A stretch of 64,000 nt of DNA, from assembly GCA_033558025.1 (NCBI GenBank), contig JAUCEF010000014.1, positions 930,001-994,000 on the forward strand, given 5' to 3'. The stretch comes from Phytophthora sp. 'mugwort' (Eukaryota; Oomycota; Peronosporomycetes; Peronosporales; Peronosporaceae). The number at the start of each line of letters is the position of its first letter. Position 1 is the first letter of the stretch. Shown here piece after piece: positions 44,726-56,100 of this stretch. The position numbers and the translations under genes were made by a program. A model generated the notes under the pieces. The model worked only from the letters and a program-made list of their open reading frames with translations, was not told where the DNA came from and ran no database searches.

Positions 44726-44864
44726 TGAAGCCTACGTAAAACACGGGGTTTGTACACATCTTCATCGGAAGATTGAGCGTGTACGCAAGGCCCTTCCTGG
44801 CCACGACATTAAGGTCCAATGAAGCGCGGGCGCAACTTGGTCTTAAAGACTGCAGGCACTGCAT
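43806..44864 (-). pseudogene. Gypsy D integrase C-terminal module and chromodomain
   Basis: LNVVARKGLAYTLNLPMKMC and PVFYVGFINSYRDPARVSAE (about 44800-44690) are the GPY/F-type module. After a long linker a chromodomain reads PPPLLDEQGTSHYHVERISR and RRRRQGRTQYLVK, then a stop, then NSWEYEVSLRQDCPDVVDAS in the same region (44360-44190). This is the canonical chromovirus C-terminus, one stop away from intact. Confidence 0.85.
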
Positions 44865-45063
44865 GTGTAGGTAGGTTTTTAGCGTTTAATAAAACTTTGT
44901 CACCCACTTTAAACACTTCAATGTTGCTTGTGACCTTGCATCAGCCTTTCCTTCTGAACATCTTGACTATAAGTCATCGCATCGCGTACTTGTCGTAAGG
45001 CACTTTAACGCGTAGACACGAACGTGTCAACTTGCTGGCGAACTGCAGCTGGGCTGATATCAG

Positions 45064-45760
45064 CTAGCCATCGGCTATTCCCCCACTAAGCCCAGAACCA
45101 CGGAGAGGTGGCGTCAGCGGGACGCGAGGCTGTGTGAGACCGTTCAAATAGAACGGGGTGAAGTCTGTCGAGGCATGCACTTCATTGTTCAATGCAAACT
45201 CAGCGAGTGGGAGCATGGCGCTCCATTGCTTGGGTCTGTCCGCACAGACACTCCGAAGCATGTCTTCGACAACGCGATTCACACGTTCGTCTGACCATCG
45301 GTCTGCGGATGTTCCGCTGTGGACCTGTCCAGTCGAGTGCCGAACACCTTAAAGACCGACGTCCAGAACTTACCCGTGGAACGATCCATGTACAGCGTGG
45401 CTGTTCCTTCTCCATCGATGGAGTCCGGCACCGTCGCTAAATGAGCTTCTTAATCGGTCGACGAAGACCACAATGCCCGTGTTGCCTGCCGCATCCCGTG
45501 GCAGGCCGGACACAAAGTCCATACTCATGGATTGCCAATACCCCATGGGTACAGCAAGCTGGCCAACGGCGCAGCCGAGTGTGGCGAGGGTTTCACCCGT
45601 TGACACATCTCACACGTGCGTACATACGTACTGACCCACTTGTAAAGCTTCGGCCACCAATAGTGGGACCTCACCAAGCGGTAGGTCTTTTCTCGACTGA
45701 GCTGACTCCAAGTGGGGTATCATGTCCCTCATAGAGGATACGATACCTGAGATCATCTTC
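45064..45760 (-). pseudogene. Gypsy D integrase, second catalytic Asp deleted
   Basis: The first Asp is in QSMSMDFVSGLPRDAAGNTG (about 45530). A frame change leads to IDGEGTATLYMDR, which joins directly to STGKFWTSVFKVFGTRLDRS. In related elements about 20 residues with the SDRDPRF motif lie at this junction, so the second catalytic Asp is lost. The Glu region is present as NRVVEDMLRSVCADRPKQWS, followed by LPLAEFALNNEVHAST. Confidence 0.8.
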
Positions 45761-45878
45761 GTACGACACGTGGGGTGTCTTTTGGACCAGTACCGTAGTA
45801 CAAGAAGCCATCATCGAGAGTGTATCGATGCAGCCTCGCGCGCAACCACGCTGACAGCTTAATGTAGGCGTTAACAAA

Positions 45879-47107
45879 CTACGCGCTTCCTAGCGCATGT
45901 AGCAGAGTTACGCAGGACTCGTCACGCGCGTTCGCAGCGCGGATCAAGTCTGTCAGAGACGAAGTCACCGTCGTGACGTGAGAGATCTCATAGTCTGGCC
46001 TGCGCAATAACGCATCAGCCAAGCCGTTCTGCCTGCCAGGCTTGTACTTCACCTCGAAGTTGTACTCCGCAAAGAAGGAGAGCCAACGGGCCATTCTCTG
46101 AGAGAGATGAGGCGACTACGTCGCAATGCGTAGCGACGCATGATCAATGTAGATCACAAACGACTTGGATCCGTGCAGGTGAACCCTGAATTTGACGAGC
46201 GCATACTTCATCGCAAGTAGCTCTTTGTCATGAACTGGATAGTTCTTCTCAGCAGCCTTAAGCTGGCGAGATTCAAACGCAATCACGCGTTCACGCCCTT
46301 CAGTGTCTGCTTGCAACAAAGTGCTGCCGATGGCAAAGTCCGTAGAGTCACAAACGACACTGAAAGGACAATCGGGGTCTGGCAGGGCCAGGATCAGCGG
46401 CTGAAGGAGACTTTCCTTAAAGGCTCCAAAAGCCGCTTGATGTCAAGTCTCCCAACACCAGTCCACATCCTTCTTAAGGAGATTAGATAGTGGCTTTGCC
46501 ACCTCAGCATAGTTCTTGCTGTACTTGTGCACGAAATTGGCTAGGCCAAGCCACTTCCGTAAGTGTTTCTGGTTCATTGGAACCGGCCAGTCTACAATGG
46601 CCTTGACCTTAGCGGGATCCGCTCGAAGGCCTCGCTTCCCAATGAAGCATCCCAGGAAGGGGATCTCTTCAGCGCCGAAGCCACACTTGTCAATGTTGGC
46701 ATACAACTTGTGTGTGTGCGCATGCACTCGAGCACCGCTCGCAAGTGCTCGATGTGGTTCTCCACATCAGTCTTTTCGTGCTCCGCATGACTTGAACGAA
46801 TATATCGTCGAAGTATGTCTGAGCATACGTCCGGTGGGGCCTGAACAGTTGCGGCACGAGACGATTGAACGCAGGCGTGTTCGACAGCCCTTAGGGAATT
46901 TCTAACCACTCCCAGAGCATACCGCTCGAATGTGCTGACCGCCGTAAGCGGAATATCACTTGCCCGCATGAGCAATTGATAGTATCCATCGACCAAGTCG
47001 AGGGCAGTGTACACCGTACACCCCGCCATGTTGTTCTGGAGAGCGCCCTTCCTAGGAATAGGCGTCTGCGCCGGAATGGTGGCCGCGTTGAGTTTGTTAA
47101 AAGTGTG
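45879..47107 (-). pseudogene. Gypsy D reverse transcriptase (remainder) and RNase H
   Basis: From the inversion border the frame reads HTFNKLNAATIPAQTPIPRK, then VYTALDLVDGYYQLLMRASD. The catalytic YFDD lies in TYFDDIFV at about 46795-46815 in another frame. Next come FGAEEIPFLGCFIGKRGLRA and LRKWLGLANFVHKYSKNYAE. RNase H reads EKNYPVHDKELLAMKYALVK and, to 45879, ADALLRRPDYEI. Four or more frameshifts are present. Confidence 0.88.
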
Positions 47108-47157
47108 CGGACTCCCGAGTTGAGAGAGCGGGGGTCTCACTGCCCAGGTTTGAGTTA

Positions 47158-47292
47158 GTCAGTCGTGAATTTACCCGGTGAATAACAAGTTGAGTAAAAA
47201 AAATCGAATTTGTTAGTTTGTTTATTCTTTGCGCCCTACAATCGTGTACTACTTCTATCCAACGTCGACCGTCCTAAACCGGGACGACTCGC
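47158..47292 (+). repeat. Right copy of the ~75-bp duplication flanking the inner nest
   Basis: Same sequence as 28314-28388 with an AT-rich 61-bp insertion (47194-47254). Copia RT/RNase H coding follows directly. Confidence 0.85.
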
Positions 47293-47640
47293 GAAAACCA
47301 GGTGCAGCTAACTTGACGTTACCGAAGACACAGTCGCCTGGAACGGATGAAGAGTGTGCTGAAATACGGTCACGACCGTATCGATCTGCCATTGGTGGCT
47401 TGTTCTACATCGCGACATGCATGGCCCGGATGGTACTTATGTGGTAACGCAGCTCTCGCGGTTCCTGGAGAACCAAGGGGTGCAACTTCGGCGATCTGCA
47501 TTTTCGTGTGGTTCGGTATCTAGAAGCGACAAGCGACATCGACATCGTGTACCAATGTTGATCTGGAACGGTCAAGATGAAAGTCCGATTGGGGTAGCAC
47601 ATCGATGACAGGCGTCCCGCGTCGGGTGTGTTAGATGATC
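47293..47640 (+). pseudogene. Copia RT end and RNase H start
   Basis: The frame reads LPKTQSPGTDEECAEIRSRP and PYRSAIGGLFYIATC (about 47318-47420), then YVVTQLSRFLENQGVQ (47435-47485) and an RNase H start (DDRRPASGVLDDRKRRRALT, about 47605-47660). This is the usual Copia order. The piece between the RT core and this point is missing. Confidence 0.8.
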
Positions 47641-47809
47641 GGAAACGTCGCCGTGCCTTAACGGTGAGTGGGCGTGTTAAAGTACCCCGATCTTGCACCG
47701 TTACTAACGTATTGGACCGCGGGCACGGTTCATCACGAACCGCGCTCCGATTGGTGGATAGCCTAGATAGCCATCTTGGTGGTTCAAAGGGCTGGAACTG
47801 GTGTATGCC

Positions 47810-47930
47810 CAAGCGCACTCAACAGAATAACAAGGGGGACGATAGGGGGTAGGAATATACAAATACAGGTTTAAGTCACTATAATCTTACTCATTCGACA
47901 TTTTCACAACACCACAAGCGCTACTCAACC
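47810..47930 (+). repeat. Copia 3' LTR, 3' portion
   Basis: Matches 18066-18197 in word order (GGGGGTAGGAA, TAATCTTACTCATTCGACA, CACCACAAG). Its 5' border cannot be set. Confidence 0.6.
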
Positions 47931-48212
47931 GATTGCTTTGTCGGGATCGGTGATTTCACTTTTTAGTATGGAAAGTGACACAAGTTAGACAGACATTTAT
48001 CCGCCGCTGTCTGTGTGACTGTATAGAAGGCAACAAACACACCTCATAGTTTACATACCCTGCATATCTGCTCAAATGCATAATTACACCAGTCATTGTC
48101 ATCTCTTGCGTCAAATCGCTTCAAATAACCTCCCAGCGCTTATTGAGAGGTGCATGCGACTACTGTACAGTACGGTAATTAGTCTGAGTCAGTACACAAA
48201 AGGTACGTGTTA

Positions 48213-50135
48213 ATGACCCGTGACCAGGTTCGATAGTAGTGAAGATTTTGCGCCGTTAGTACTAAGACTAAATGAGTGTCTCTCGTCGTCCTAGGTTTAG
48301 TGTAGTTCTACTAATCAGGCCGCCGAAGGTTTAGTACTAAGACTAACTACCGCTACTATTAGTACTAAAATTTTCACACTCGCCACAGTCCTCGCTTGCT
48401 TGACTCCATCCACTTAGTCACAGCACGAGTGGCGTTGGGCGCGCTCGTTATTAGTACGAGTCCTAAGTGAACTCATGACAAATGATCCAATGGAAATTAC
48501 TCGTTCCTGAAATGCGGTACAAGAATCCGCCCCAGACAAACTCTCGCAAGCTTCTCAATTGACGGGAAACATTCTGCCCAGACTCCGCAAACCATTTGCA
48601 GACATCAATGTATTGGCAGAGCCGATCGACATTCCAAACACTTTTCTTTTTTCTGTTGCGCATTGTAAGCTTGGCCAATACGTCTGTGGGCTTGATCTCA
48701 TCGGTTACCTGATCCTTCGCCACGTCACCCCACTCGATACTGGCGAAATATTTTGTGTCGACACAAGCACTACTGCAAAACCTAAGTAAAATTTGTTAGT
48801 AAGCGCGCTAGGCGAATAGAATATGCTAATCTTACCTCTGTGATAGTTTTGCTGTACTCCAAAGATCGTTGCTGCAAAGGTGATTTACTTGTTTCCCGCA
48901 AACACAACAGTGGGATGTCTCCTCCAAGCCGCCAAAGCAACAACTGATTTTGGCGCACTTCATCGTCGTTACCAGCGAGCCGGGAAACTGAGAATGAGGC
49001 GAGGGACGTTAGAGCATGCTCGAGAGGGCAGGAGAACTACCCATTGCGTCCGCCCCGCAATGTCCAAAGGCCGCCCAAGCCGTTTGGATATTAGTAGTGA
49101 TGTTAGTACTAACTATTTGAAAATTTTGACGACTAATCGTTTAGTTCTACTAAGGCTGAATCATTGGGCATAATATGCTTAGTTCTTATGTTAGTAATAT
49201 ACTAGTAGTACTAGCAAGACTAACGAGGTGACTACTATCGAACCCTGCCGCGACAAGAGTACTAGAGCCCCGTGACAGTACCCACCGTCTAATACACGCA
49301 GTCTGATGCGATCTGTAGCTTTATCACATGCAAGTTGGCCTCACGTGCGCATGGTTGATTGTGATACTGCTCGAACCTTAGCTGCTGCGAACCTCTCTCG
49401 GCGTGTGGGCGCTGAAATCTCCTTTTTTATGAATTCATATGACCGGATGCTGCGAAGCTGCCGATTTCCCTTCGGGTATTCCTGCAAGATAACTTGGTGT
49501 GGATACGCAAGAGGTATCAAGCTCTAACGGATAGCTTTCGGCACCCGGATTTATAGCGAGAATGACGACATTTAATATGAGGCTATGCATCATGGATGGT
49601 AGTATACGAGATCGCGTCTCCAGCTTCCAATCTCATCTCTCCATGCTGCGTGATGAATGCAGCGACGAGGTGCACCTCCATCCTCTTCACTAGGGTGAGG
49701 AGGTGAAGTATTACAATCTGGATTCTGGTGCTTGGCGAAGCACCTTCAATACGCAGGAGTTCCTGAACTTCAGGAGCTCTTGAATTCGGGGAAAAGAGGA
49801 GGCACCACCTGCTCAGAACGAGCTTGTTTCCGCTTTGATCGCTCCCACGTCCTTGCAGTTCAAAGCACTTGTACGTTGCAGTTCGGCCTTAGGAGATGCC
49901 GGCGGTAGCCGCTGAACGTGCCAGAGCGAGGACTCCAAGATGATGCTCCTCTGGCAATGAAACTACTGCTTGAAGAGATGAGAATACAATATGCTCGCGT
50001 TACCATAATTAAATTTGCTGCTGATTCGTCTTCACTATATCAGGTCCACTTGTGCTAATGTTACAAATCGCATCAGACTGCGTATACCAGACAATGAGTA
50101 CTGCACGGGGCTCTAGTACTCTTGTCACGGGTCAT
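48213..50135. mobile_element. Non-autonomous DNA transposon with ~38-bp inverted ends (outer)
   Basis: The right end (50098-50135) is, in reverse complement, ATGACCCGTGACAAGAG and onward to AGCCCCGTGCAGTAC. The left end carries the same sequence, but split: ATGACCCGTGAC at 48213-48224 and AAGAGTACTAGAGCCCCGTG at 49255-49274. The inner element sits in between. No transposase is visible inside. Target duplication at the outer ends was not found. Confidence 0.7.
48225..49247. mobile_element. Inner non-autonomous element, hAT-like ends
   Basis: The ends CAGGTTCGATAGTAGT (48225) and, inverted, CAGGGTTCGATAGTAGT (49231-49247) are imperfect inverted repeats starting CAGG. The flanks CCGTGAC and CCGCGAC are a 7-8-bp duplication of the outer element's left end, as hAT insertions make. 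The interior is rich in TTAGTACTAA-type words near both ends and has no transposase. Confidence 0.65.
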
Positions 50136-50145
50136 CAGCGCTTCC

Positions 50146-50850
50146 CTACACAAAATAGTTCGAGCCCCGATGACGACATAGACTAATTTTGAACATGGAC
50201 TGCTTTATACTGCTCACTCGAGTCCGACAGCATGATGCAACCTTCAGGCACCACGACACACTGCATGACGGTGTGATCATCAGCGGTCTAAGATTCGCCA
50301 TGCTCTCGTTGAAGCGTGAAGCGCGACAAATCTTCTTCGCCAACCGGGCGATCCGAGCAATTTCATCTCCACTTCGACGCGACTCCATAGCATGTCACAC
50401 GTAGTCACCTCACTGAACCGCAGCACCTGCACGCATGTATATCCCATGGCGTCGCTCTTGACGCCATACCCGCTGTACATTTTCACCTCAGTCGAGTCCG
50501 CAGCAGTTGAACAATGCTGCATCCCGTCTAGAATCGTGTGCGTCTGGAGATCGCTGATTTCATCTGGGTTCAAGGTAGTTGAAAATACTTACGCTGCTGG
50601 TTTAAAACTGCCGGAAAGTCATGTTTTTATTTAGGGGGTCGGAGATATGACAATCGTCATCGTCTCGTGCACTGCAAGTTGCAGTTGAATGAGGGTTTGT
50701 ATCTTGGTCTTCGTTTTCGAGCTCAGCCGCCTGAGTCGCCGCATCTCTTTCAAGTTTCCTCCTCTTTAGCTCCTCATTTAATCTTGAGGCTCTGTTGTGC
50801 TGCCTCGCTTTTGCTGGACCAGAGGGAAAGCGAGGCGAGTCTCCAGCGCT
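50146..50850 (-). pseudogene. Broken bZIP-like / START-like gene copy
   Basis: Reading leftwards, a basic/coiled segment (ARQHNRASRLNEELKRRKLE, about 50805-50745) is followed in another frame by START-like sequence. That runs NPDEISDLQTHTILDGMQHC, VKMYSGYGVKSDAMGYTCVQ and VEVEMKLLGSPGWRRRFV (50573-50290), then DHTVMQCVVVPEGCIMLSDS in a third frame (about 50280-50220). The pattern matches the family of 10903-12189 in general layout. At least three frameshifts or stops are present. It is divergent to the Myb/SANT-like gene on its right. Confidence 0.5.
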
Positions 50851-50855
50851 TCCTT

Positions 50856-50910
50856 AGATTCCACATTTAAATAAAAAAATGTGTACAAAATTTGTGTAAA
50901 TGTGGAATCT
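50856..50910. repeat. 14-bp perfect inverted repeat with 27-bp spacer
   Basis: AGATTCCACATTTA (50856-50869) and TAAATGTGGAATCT (50897-50910) can form a hairpin around an A/T-rich spacer. It lies 58 bp before the start of the Myb/SANT-like gene, in the gap between two divergent genes. Confidence 0.9.
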
Positions 50911-50967
50911 ACCATATGGAGCTACTTTGCTGTCGTATTGCCACAATCCAATCCTGAAATTTGCAAG

Positions 50968-51838
50968 ATGGGCGACAGCGACCCGGGCTCGTCCTCCCCG
51001 TCAGGAAACGGCGGCGAGCACCCCTGCTCGTCGCCCTCATCCGCGACGCCGTGGAACGTGCGCATCCACGAGAAGCGTGCCAAGGCCTTCCGCTTCACGA
51101 CCGTTACGGACATTGCGCTGCTGCGCGAGGTGATCGACCACAAGCCGTGGGCCAGTTCGCACGGGGACATGGCCAAGACGTGGGACGTGGTGGCTACTGC
51201 CTTCAAACGCATCGTACCCTGGTCCACGAACGACGGGCGGGCCTGCAAGCGACGCTACCTGGCGCTGGCCGAGGCCTACGGGACAGAGAAGTTGCAGAAG
51301 CTCCGGGGCTCAGGCACGCCCGCCATGAACGCTCAGCGAGAGAAGCTCCTAGCCCAGTGTCAGGTCATGGTACGCAAATTTGACGCTAGGATGTTGTTGT
51401 ATTGTACAATAACACAATATGGATTTTGTGTTAAATAAGACGTACGAGGACCATCGGCGACGTAAAGCGGCCAAGGACGCGGACAGGCGACCACCTGTGG
51501 CGCAGTTGGCGCTGGAGGATGCGGCAAGACTGTCGAACAACGGCGAGACGGAGTTTAGCGCGCTGGCGGCGGAGGAGGCGGCCAGGACAGACAGTACTGC
51601 ATCAGCGGGACAGGACTTGACGCATTTACTGAATGATCCGAGGGTAGTGCTGCGTCAGCGGGAGCTGGAGCTCGAGGAGCGACGAATGAAGCTTGAGGAA
51701 CGACGGGTCAAGCTGGAGGAGCAACGCTTTGAGCAGCAAAGACAGACCGCCGAGAAGCAGCTAGAGATGATGGCCGCGCAGACGGATGTGCTGCTTAAGC
51801 TGGCAGAGAAGCTGGCTGGCCCTTCGATACTCGAGTGA
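50968..51838 (+). CDS. Myb/SANT-like DNA-binding coiled-coil protein, two exons
   Basis: I propose exons 50968-51369 and 51440-51838 with a 70-bp intron (GTACGC donor, AATAAG acceptor, phase 0), giving 266 residues. The ATG at 50968 opens MGDSDPGSSSPSGNGG; upstream in-frame codons to 50881 lack coding character. Residues ~30-120 form a Trp-containing Myb/SANT-like domain (FRFTTVTDIALLREVIDHKP, WDVVATAFKRIVPWSTNDGR, ACKRRYLALAEAY). The C-terminus is a long Glu/Arg coiled coil (RQRELELEERRMKLEERRVK). Without splicing the first exon would run into a stop at 51436, after a segment of different composition. The family is large in oomycetes and some members belong to DNA transposons, so this may be a transposon accessory protein or a host regulator. 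Confidence 0.75.
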
Positions 51839-53174
51839 TGCTAGCAGATCAAAGCCCGACGAAGTCAGGAAAACGACGCTGTGGATATATTTTTGTTTCT
51901 GCTTTGTGCAATGCAATCCGAGTTTTGTTAGGGCGTCGGAAGGGTGGCGACTCATTTTTCCAGTATTTAATTGTGGATTAATTTGTCAGGGTTTTCACTC
52001 GTTGTCTTGGACACTACAGCTCGACTTTACAAAATGGTTCAGCTCCAGCGTAAAAAACAAATTTTAGCCGTAGCACAAACTCCAATACTTTTAGGTGTGT
52101 GTTTTCTAGCTTACAAGTTGTCTTTGTGAGCGTTGCGCCGACTAGGAATATCAAGAGCGGAAATGATGGCAAGCTGTGCGAGCGAGCCCTCTCAACGGTT
52201 AGCTTCAGCTTGAATGCTACTGTACTTCAGGAAAACTGGCATCTGAAGCGCAGAAATGGCGAAACAAAACCCGTCACGTTGGACGGCGATGCACTTTATG
52301 GGCAAAGGGTCCGCTCGACAGAGATATTGTTGTAAAATCCTCATTATTGTCCGCTCAATAATTCTGTACACAGGATGAACATTGTGCGTGTCGTTGTGGG
52401 GTTTAAGTGGCCGTGTGAGTGGCCGTGAATAGTTCGGGTCGGTGGCAAAAAATGCTGTCGACAGAGCTGTGCTGTGCTGTCCGTGTGTAGGTGCCTGAGG
52501 GTGTCAGTGAATCCAGTGAAAAGCTTTGCTGTGATGGTGTAAGTACACATCATCACATATCATGATTCAACTGAGTGCGTATCCTGTTCATCCATTCACT
52601 AGCCGAGTTAGAGCGAGGAGACTAGCAGACCAGAGTTACAAAGAAAATGAACAGGCATCTTAGTGCTGGGAATGACGTTTGCGAAGAGAGGGTCGAGAAT
52701 CAGAAGAAGAAAATAATTTTTTGTGGGAACCGGAGACAACTGAAGGATGGCAGCGATGAATTCATTAGACGCCGCAGCCTGAAGTGAATAACAGCTTGCG
52801 AAGTACATCGTAACCGGTACTGTTGACTGAGTCATCATAGTGGGGAACGGTATGACCACGTTTCAAGTGTGATGGTAGCATTTTGGATCCAGGCTTCGAC
52901 AGTGTTTCTCAACGTAGTTCATCCCGGACGCGACGTGAGTTCCTCTGGAAATGTGTCAGCGTCTTTACAATGCAGAAACTCAACTAAGCCAAGTGAACTG
53001 GAGAGAAATAAACATGCAAGCCAAAGTGGCGAGAAAATGACATGAGAAAAATTGAGTTTATCGCCTGAGTGCGACACATCTTTCCAGTCTATTTGGCGGT
53101 TCTGCCACGTGCTCATAACGTGCACTACATCAGTTAACAAGTTATGTTGTCATGCTACCAGTAACAATTTGTCG
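51839..53174. other. No recognisable gene between the SANT-like and LRR genes
   Basis: Short frames on both strands, none with a motif. The region serves as the 3' flank of both convergent genes. Confidence 0.5.
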
Positions 53175-56100
53175 TCAAGATACGAGTTTTCTGCATAGTC
53201 GGTCATGAGCACGTTGCTGTTTTTGACGCATGATCTCTTGATGAAGGTGGAGCTGAGACGACTTCTTCAGCTGCTTGCGGCGACGCAAGGCTCGGTCGGC
53301 TTCGTTTTCGATATGATCGTACACTTCTCGCAGGCGTTGAGTTTGCCGGCGAAAACGCTTCTGATCTCGCTCGACCTTCGCATCATTTTCAAGCTGAATA
53401 GCCAGCAACTTTTCCTCGAAGCGAAGCTGTTTTAATCGCCTCTGTGCAATTGATTTATATATTTCAAGTCAATATTACAATAAATGAAACAAGAGAAGGT
53501 TACGAGCAAACGTACGAGGTCTTGGACACTCCTTCGTTTCCGAGTGTCTTGGACGAGATCGTGGCCCTCTGAGCGACTCTGCGCGTAACCTACTTGCAGA
53601 ACATTAAGCGAGGGCAATCCGTCACCTCGAATGAGGTCCATAAAGGACACGATCGCCTTCAGCTCGGCATTGCGGGACAAGTTGAGATCATGCAGCTGTT
53701 TGCAGTTGCCTTGTGCCAGTGTCTCAACAAGTCGAAGTAGTCCGCGGTGTGGGATTTCATTATCTAAACAACATGAAGAAAAAATATGAAAGAAGCAAGA
53801 AGTTAAACGATACAATATCGCATATTCCTAATAAGAACGCACTGCTGAGATCGAGCGCCCAAAGATGTCGTGCTGGTGGCGACAGCAGGAAGCGGCAAAA
53901 GCGCGCAATGCCCTCTCCACGTGCAAAGTTGCCTAGATACCAATAAGAGTTGATCACAATTCTAGCAGCTTAAACGGCAAAAGTTTGCCCGCCTACCCGA
54001 TAGATCAAGAATTTGTAGTCGAGGACAGCAATTCGTTGCCAATACTGAGCTCAATGCCTCAAATTCCAGCGCTCCTAGCTCGTTGTCTGCTTATTGGAAA
54101 CGTACATCAATTAATTGCTAGAGCGGATGAAGAGAGCGTCAAGCTCCGTCGAAGAAGTTGACAGTACCTGCAATTGCCAGTGAGCGAAGATGTGGCACTT
54201 TGCCCGCTGCCAGCGCCCGAACAAAGGTATCGAGCGATGACCGAACGCCGTTGTCCGATACGTCCAAATGCCCTATCCGCGTTGCTTGACCTTGTAAAAC
54301 TGCGGTGGCAATTGTTTGAAACCCCTCGTCACCAAGTTGCATACCTAACGGTACAAAATAAGTATAAAAAGCTGCGTTAAAACACCGCAAAAAATCAAGC
54401 TACAAATGACCACCTCTCAGTACTTGAAATATTGAGTGTTGTGAGTTCTGGCCACCCTGACGACAGCTGAGGGCTCGAAGCGAAGACTCTGGCAAGTTGC
54501 GACGCTGCCTGGGGGGTCCTGAGCGGGTTGCCACTCACGTCGAGCATGTTCAGGTGAGGGCAACACGGAGGTGTGAGCTGGAATATCTCCAGTAAAAAGC
54601 CCATCGCCGCTTCATCGGCTGTAATTGCCACGCAATGCAATTCTCGGAGATGTTTTAACGCTCTTGACTCGATCTGCTCGCGTAGCTTGTGCACTGTCGA
54701 AAAGTTGCACAAATTGTGCGAGAGCGAGAGAAACTGTAGCGCGGGGGTTGTCGATAGGCACGATATGAAGCGTTGAAGGTCTTGGTTGGTCATTTCCGCG
54801 TCTGTATGAGGAGCAATTAGACGAGAAAGAAATGGGGAACACAGCTACTCAATACAGCACACAATATTTGTTACGTACTGGACACGTTGATTGCCTCTAG
54901 TTTGAGAAATCTCTCGTTCTCAAAACTCCAGCTCCAATCTCTTACAAATCGACTGCTGAAGGCGTTGTCAGCCAAGCTCAAACGTTTAAGAGCTGGGAAT
55001 CGCGCATCTCGCCAAAGTCTAGCGAGGCCTTTGAACTGCAGGTCCGACAGCTCCAGCTCTGGCAACCACCAAACGGTCAGCGATATTGCTTTAATGTGAC
55101 ACAGTCTGACAAATCTCCACTCCTACCTGTTAACTTGATAGTGTCCAGTCGAGAGCTGACGTGGTCTATGAAGAGCGTCTGTAAAAGCTGCTCAAAGTAT
55201 TTGCCCTGTCCCCCATTCCACCCAACTACTTTACAGAGCGAGATTTCCTTCACAGCGGCAAAGCAGTCGCTCTCTTCGCCATCATCTCCACGCTCGAGCA
55301 GTTGAAGAATCTTTACGACGTACTCGATACTAGCGTCTTTGAACGACAATGCCGACGTCTTGTTGAAGCGCTCGTGGATGCGACAAGTTCGAGGAAAGTG
55401 ATAACGAGCAAGAAACGCTTGGACGGCGCGTACGCCGTTGAATTCAAGTGGTAGCGCGTTTGAGGCCTCGTAAAAGGCCCAACAACATGCACTAGCACGC
55501 ACACGGTCTTCAATTGGCAGGAGCTCCATCACTTTGATTAGAGACACGCTTAGGCGAGTTTCCAGCACTCTATGGACGAGATATCTCCGAGGTCGAGGAG
55601 GAGGAAAATAGACGTCGTAATATGCTTTAACACCTGCAGCAGTCGATTTGTTCACGAACGCAGTCGCTCGCGCAGGCTCCCAAGCGTCCAGAAACTCAAG
55701 AACGCGCGCTAAGAGAGCTAAAAACGGCGGTCTGAGGTCCGTGAACATTGTTGGCGGACGGCGATGCGCTGAGAAGACGAACTTGTTCTTTTTGCGGTGG
55801 ACACGGTCACGGTGCTTCTCGACGGGATCCAGCAGCTTGGGCACCCACCGATTAAAGCCAAGACTCGGTCTCTTGCTCGACTTTACCTTCTTCTTGGAGA
55901 CTGCAACGCCGTCAAGACCTTCAGAGCCTTGACCAGCTTCATCTCCCTCCTCAGAGTCATCACTTGCTTCGTCTTCGGAGGAGCCTGGTGAAGGCTTTGG
56001 AGCTGTAGACGATTGACTCCTCCAAGTCAAAGCTGGAACTGTACGGATTGTCTGCACCACGACAGGAGCGATTAGAGCTGCTTCGTCATCTTGAGGATCA

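Larger units (their letters stand above)
37975..47107 (+). mobile_element. Ty3/Gypsy chromovirus split by an inversion (element D)
   Basis: The 5' LTR, primer site, gag, protease and RT start read on + from 37975 to 41157. The remaining RT, RNase H, integrase, chromodomain, purine tract and 3' LTR read on - from 47107 to 42464. RT stops on + at KWRIV (41157) and restarts on - at HTFNKLNAATI (47107), exactly the continuation. The bases outside the two LTRs, GAATT and (in element direction) GAACT, fit a 5-bp target duplication with one change. A single inversion of 41158-47107 explains the arrangement. Confidence 0.85.
18066..47930 (+). mobile_element. Ty1/Copia element broken open by nested Gypsy insertions
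   Basis: LTR-like sequence at 18066-18197 is matched by 47810-47930. Between them Copia domains appear in order on the plus strand: gag, protease and integrase (18235-19740), integrase-RT linker and RT (27700-28388), and RT end with RNase H start (47293-47640). The gaps are filled by Gypsy B (19941-27686) and by a block at 28389-47157 holding Gypsy C, a membrane-protein ORF and Gypsy D. The shared order and direction support one split element. A duplicated segment at the right junction leaves open that the last piece is a second copy. Confidence 0.75.

Noticed and set aside
53516..53600. Alternative donor GTAGGT at about 53594 for the last LRR intron
   Set aside because: It would give an intron of about 154 bp, while the GTACGT donor at 53515 gives 74 bp like the others and keeps frame. 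It cannot be fully excluded.
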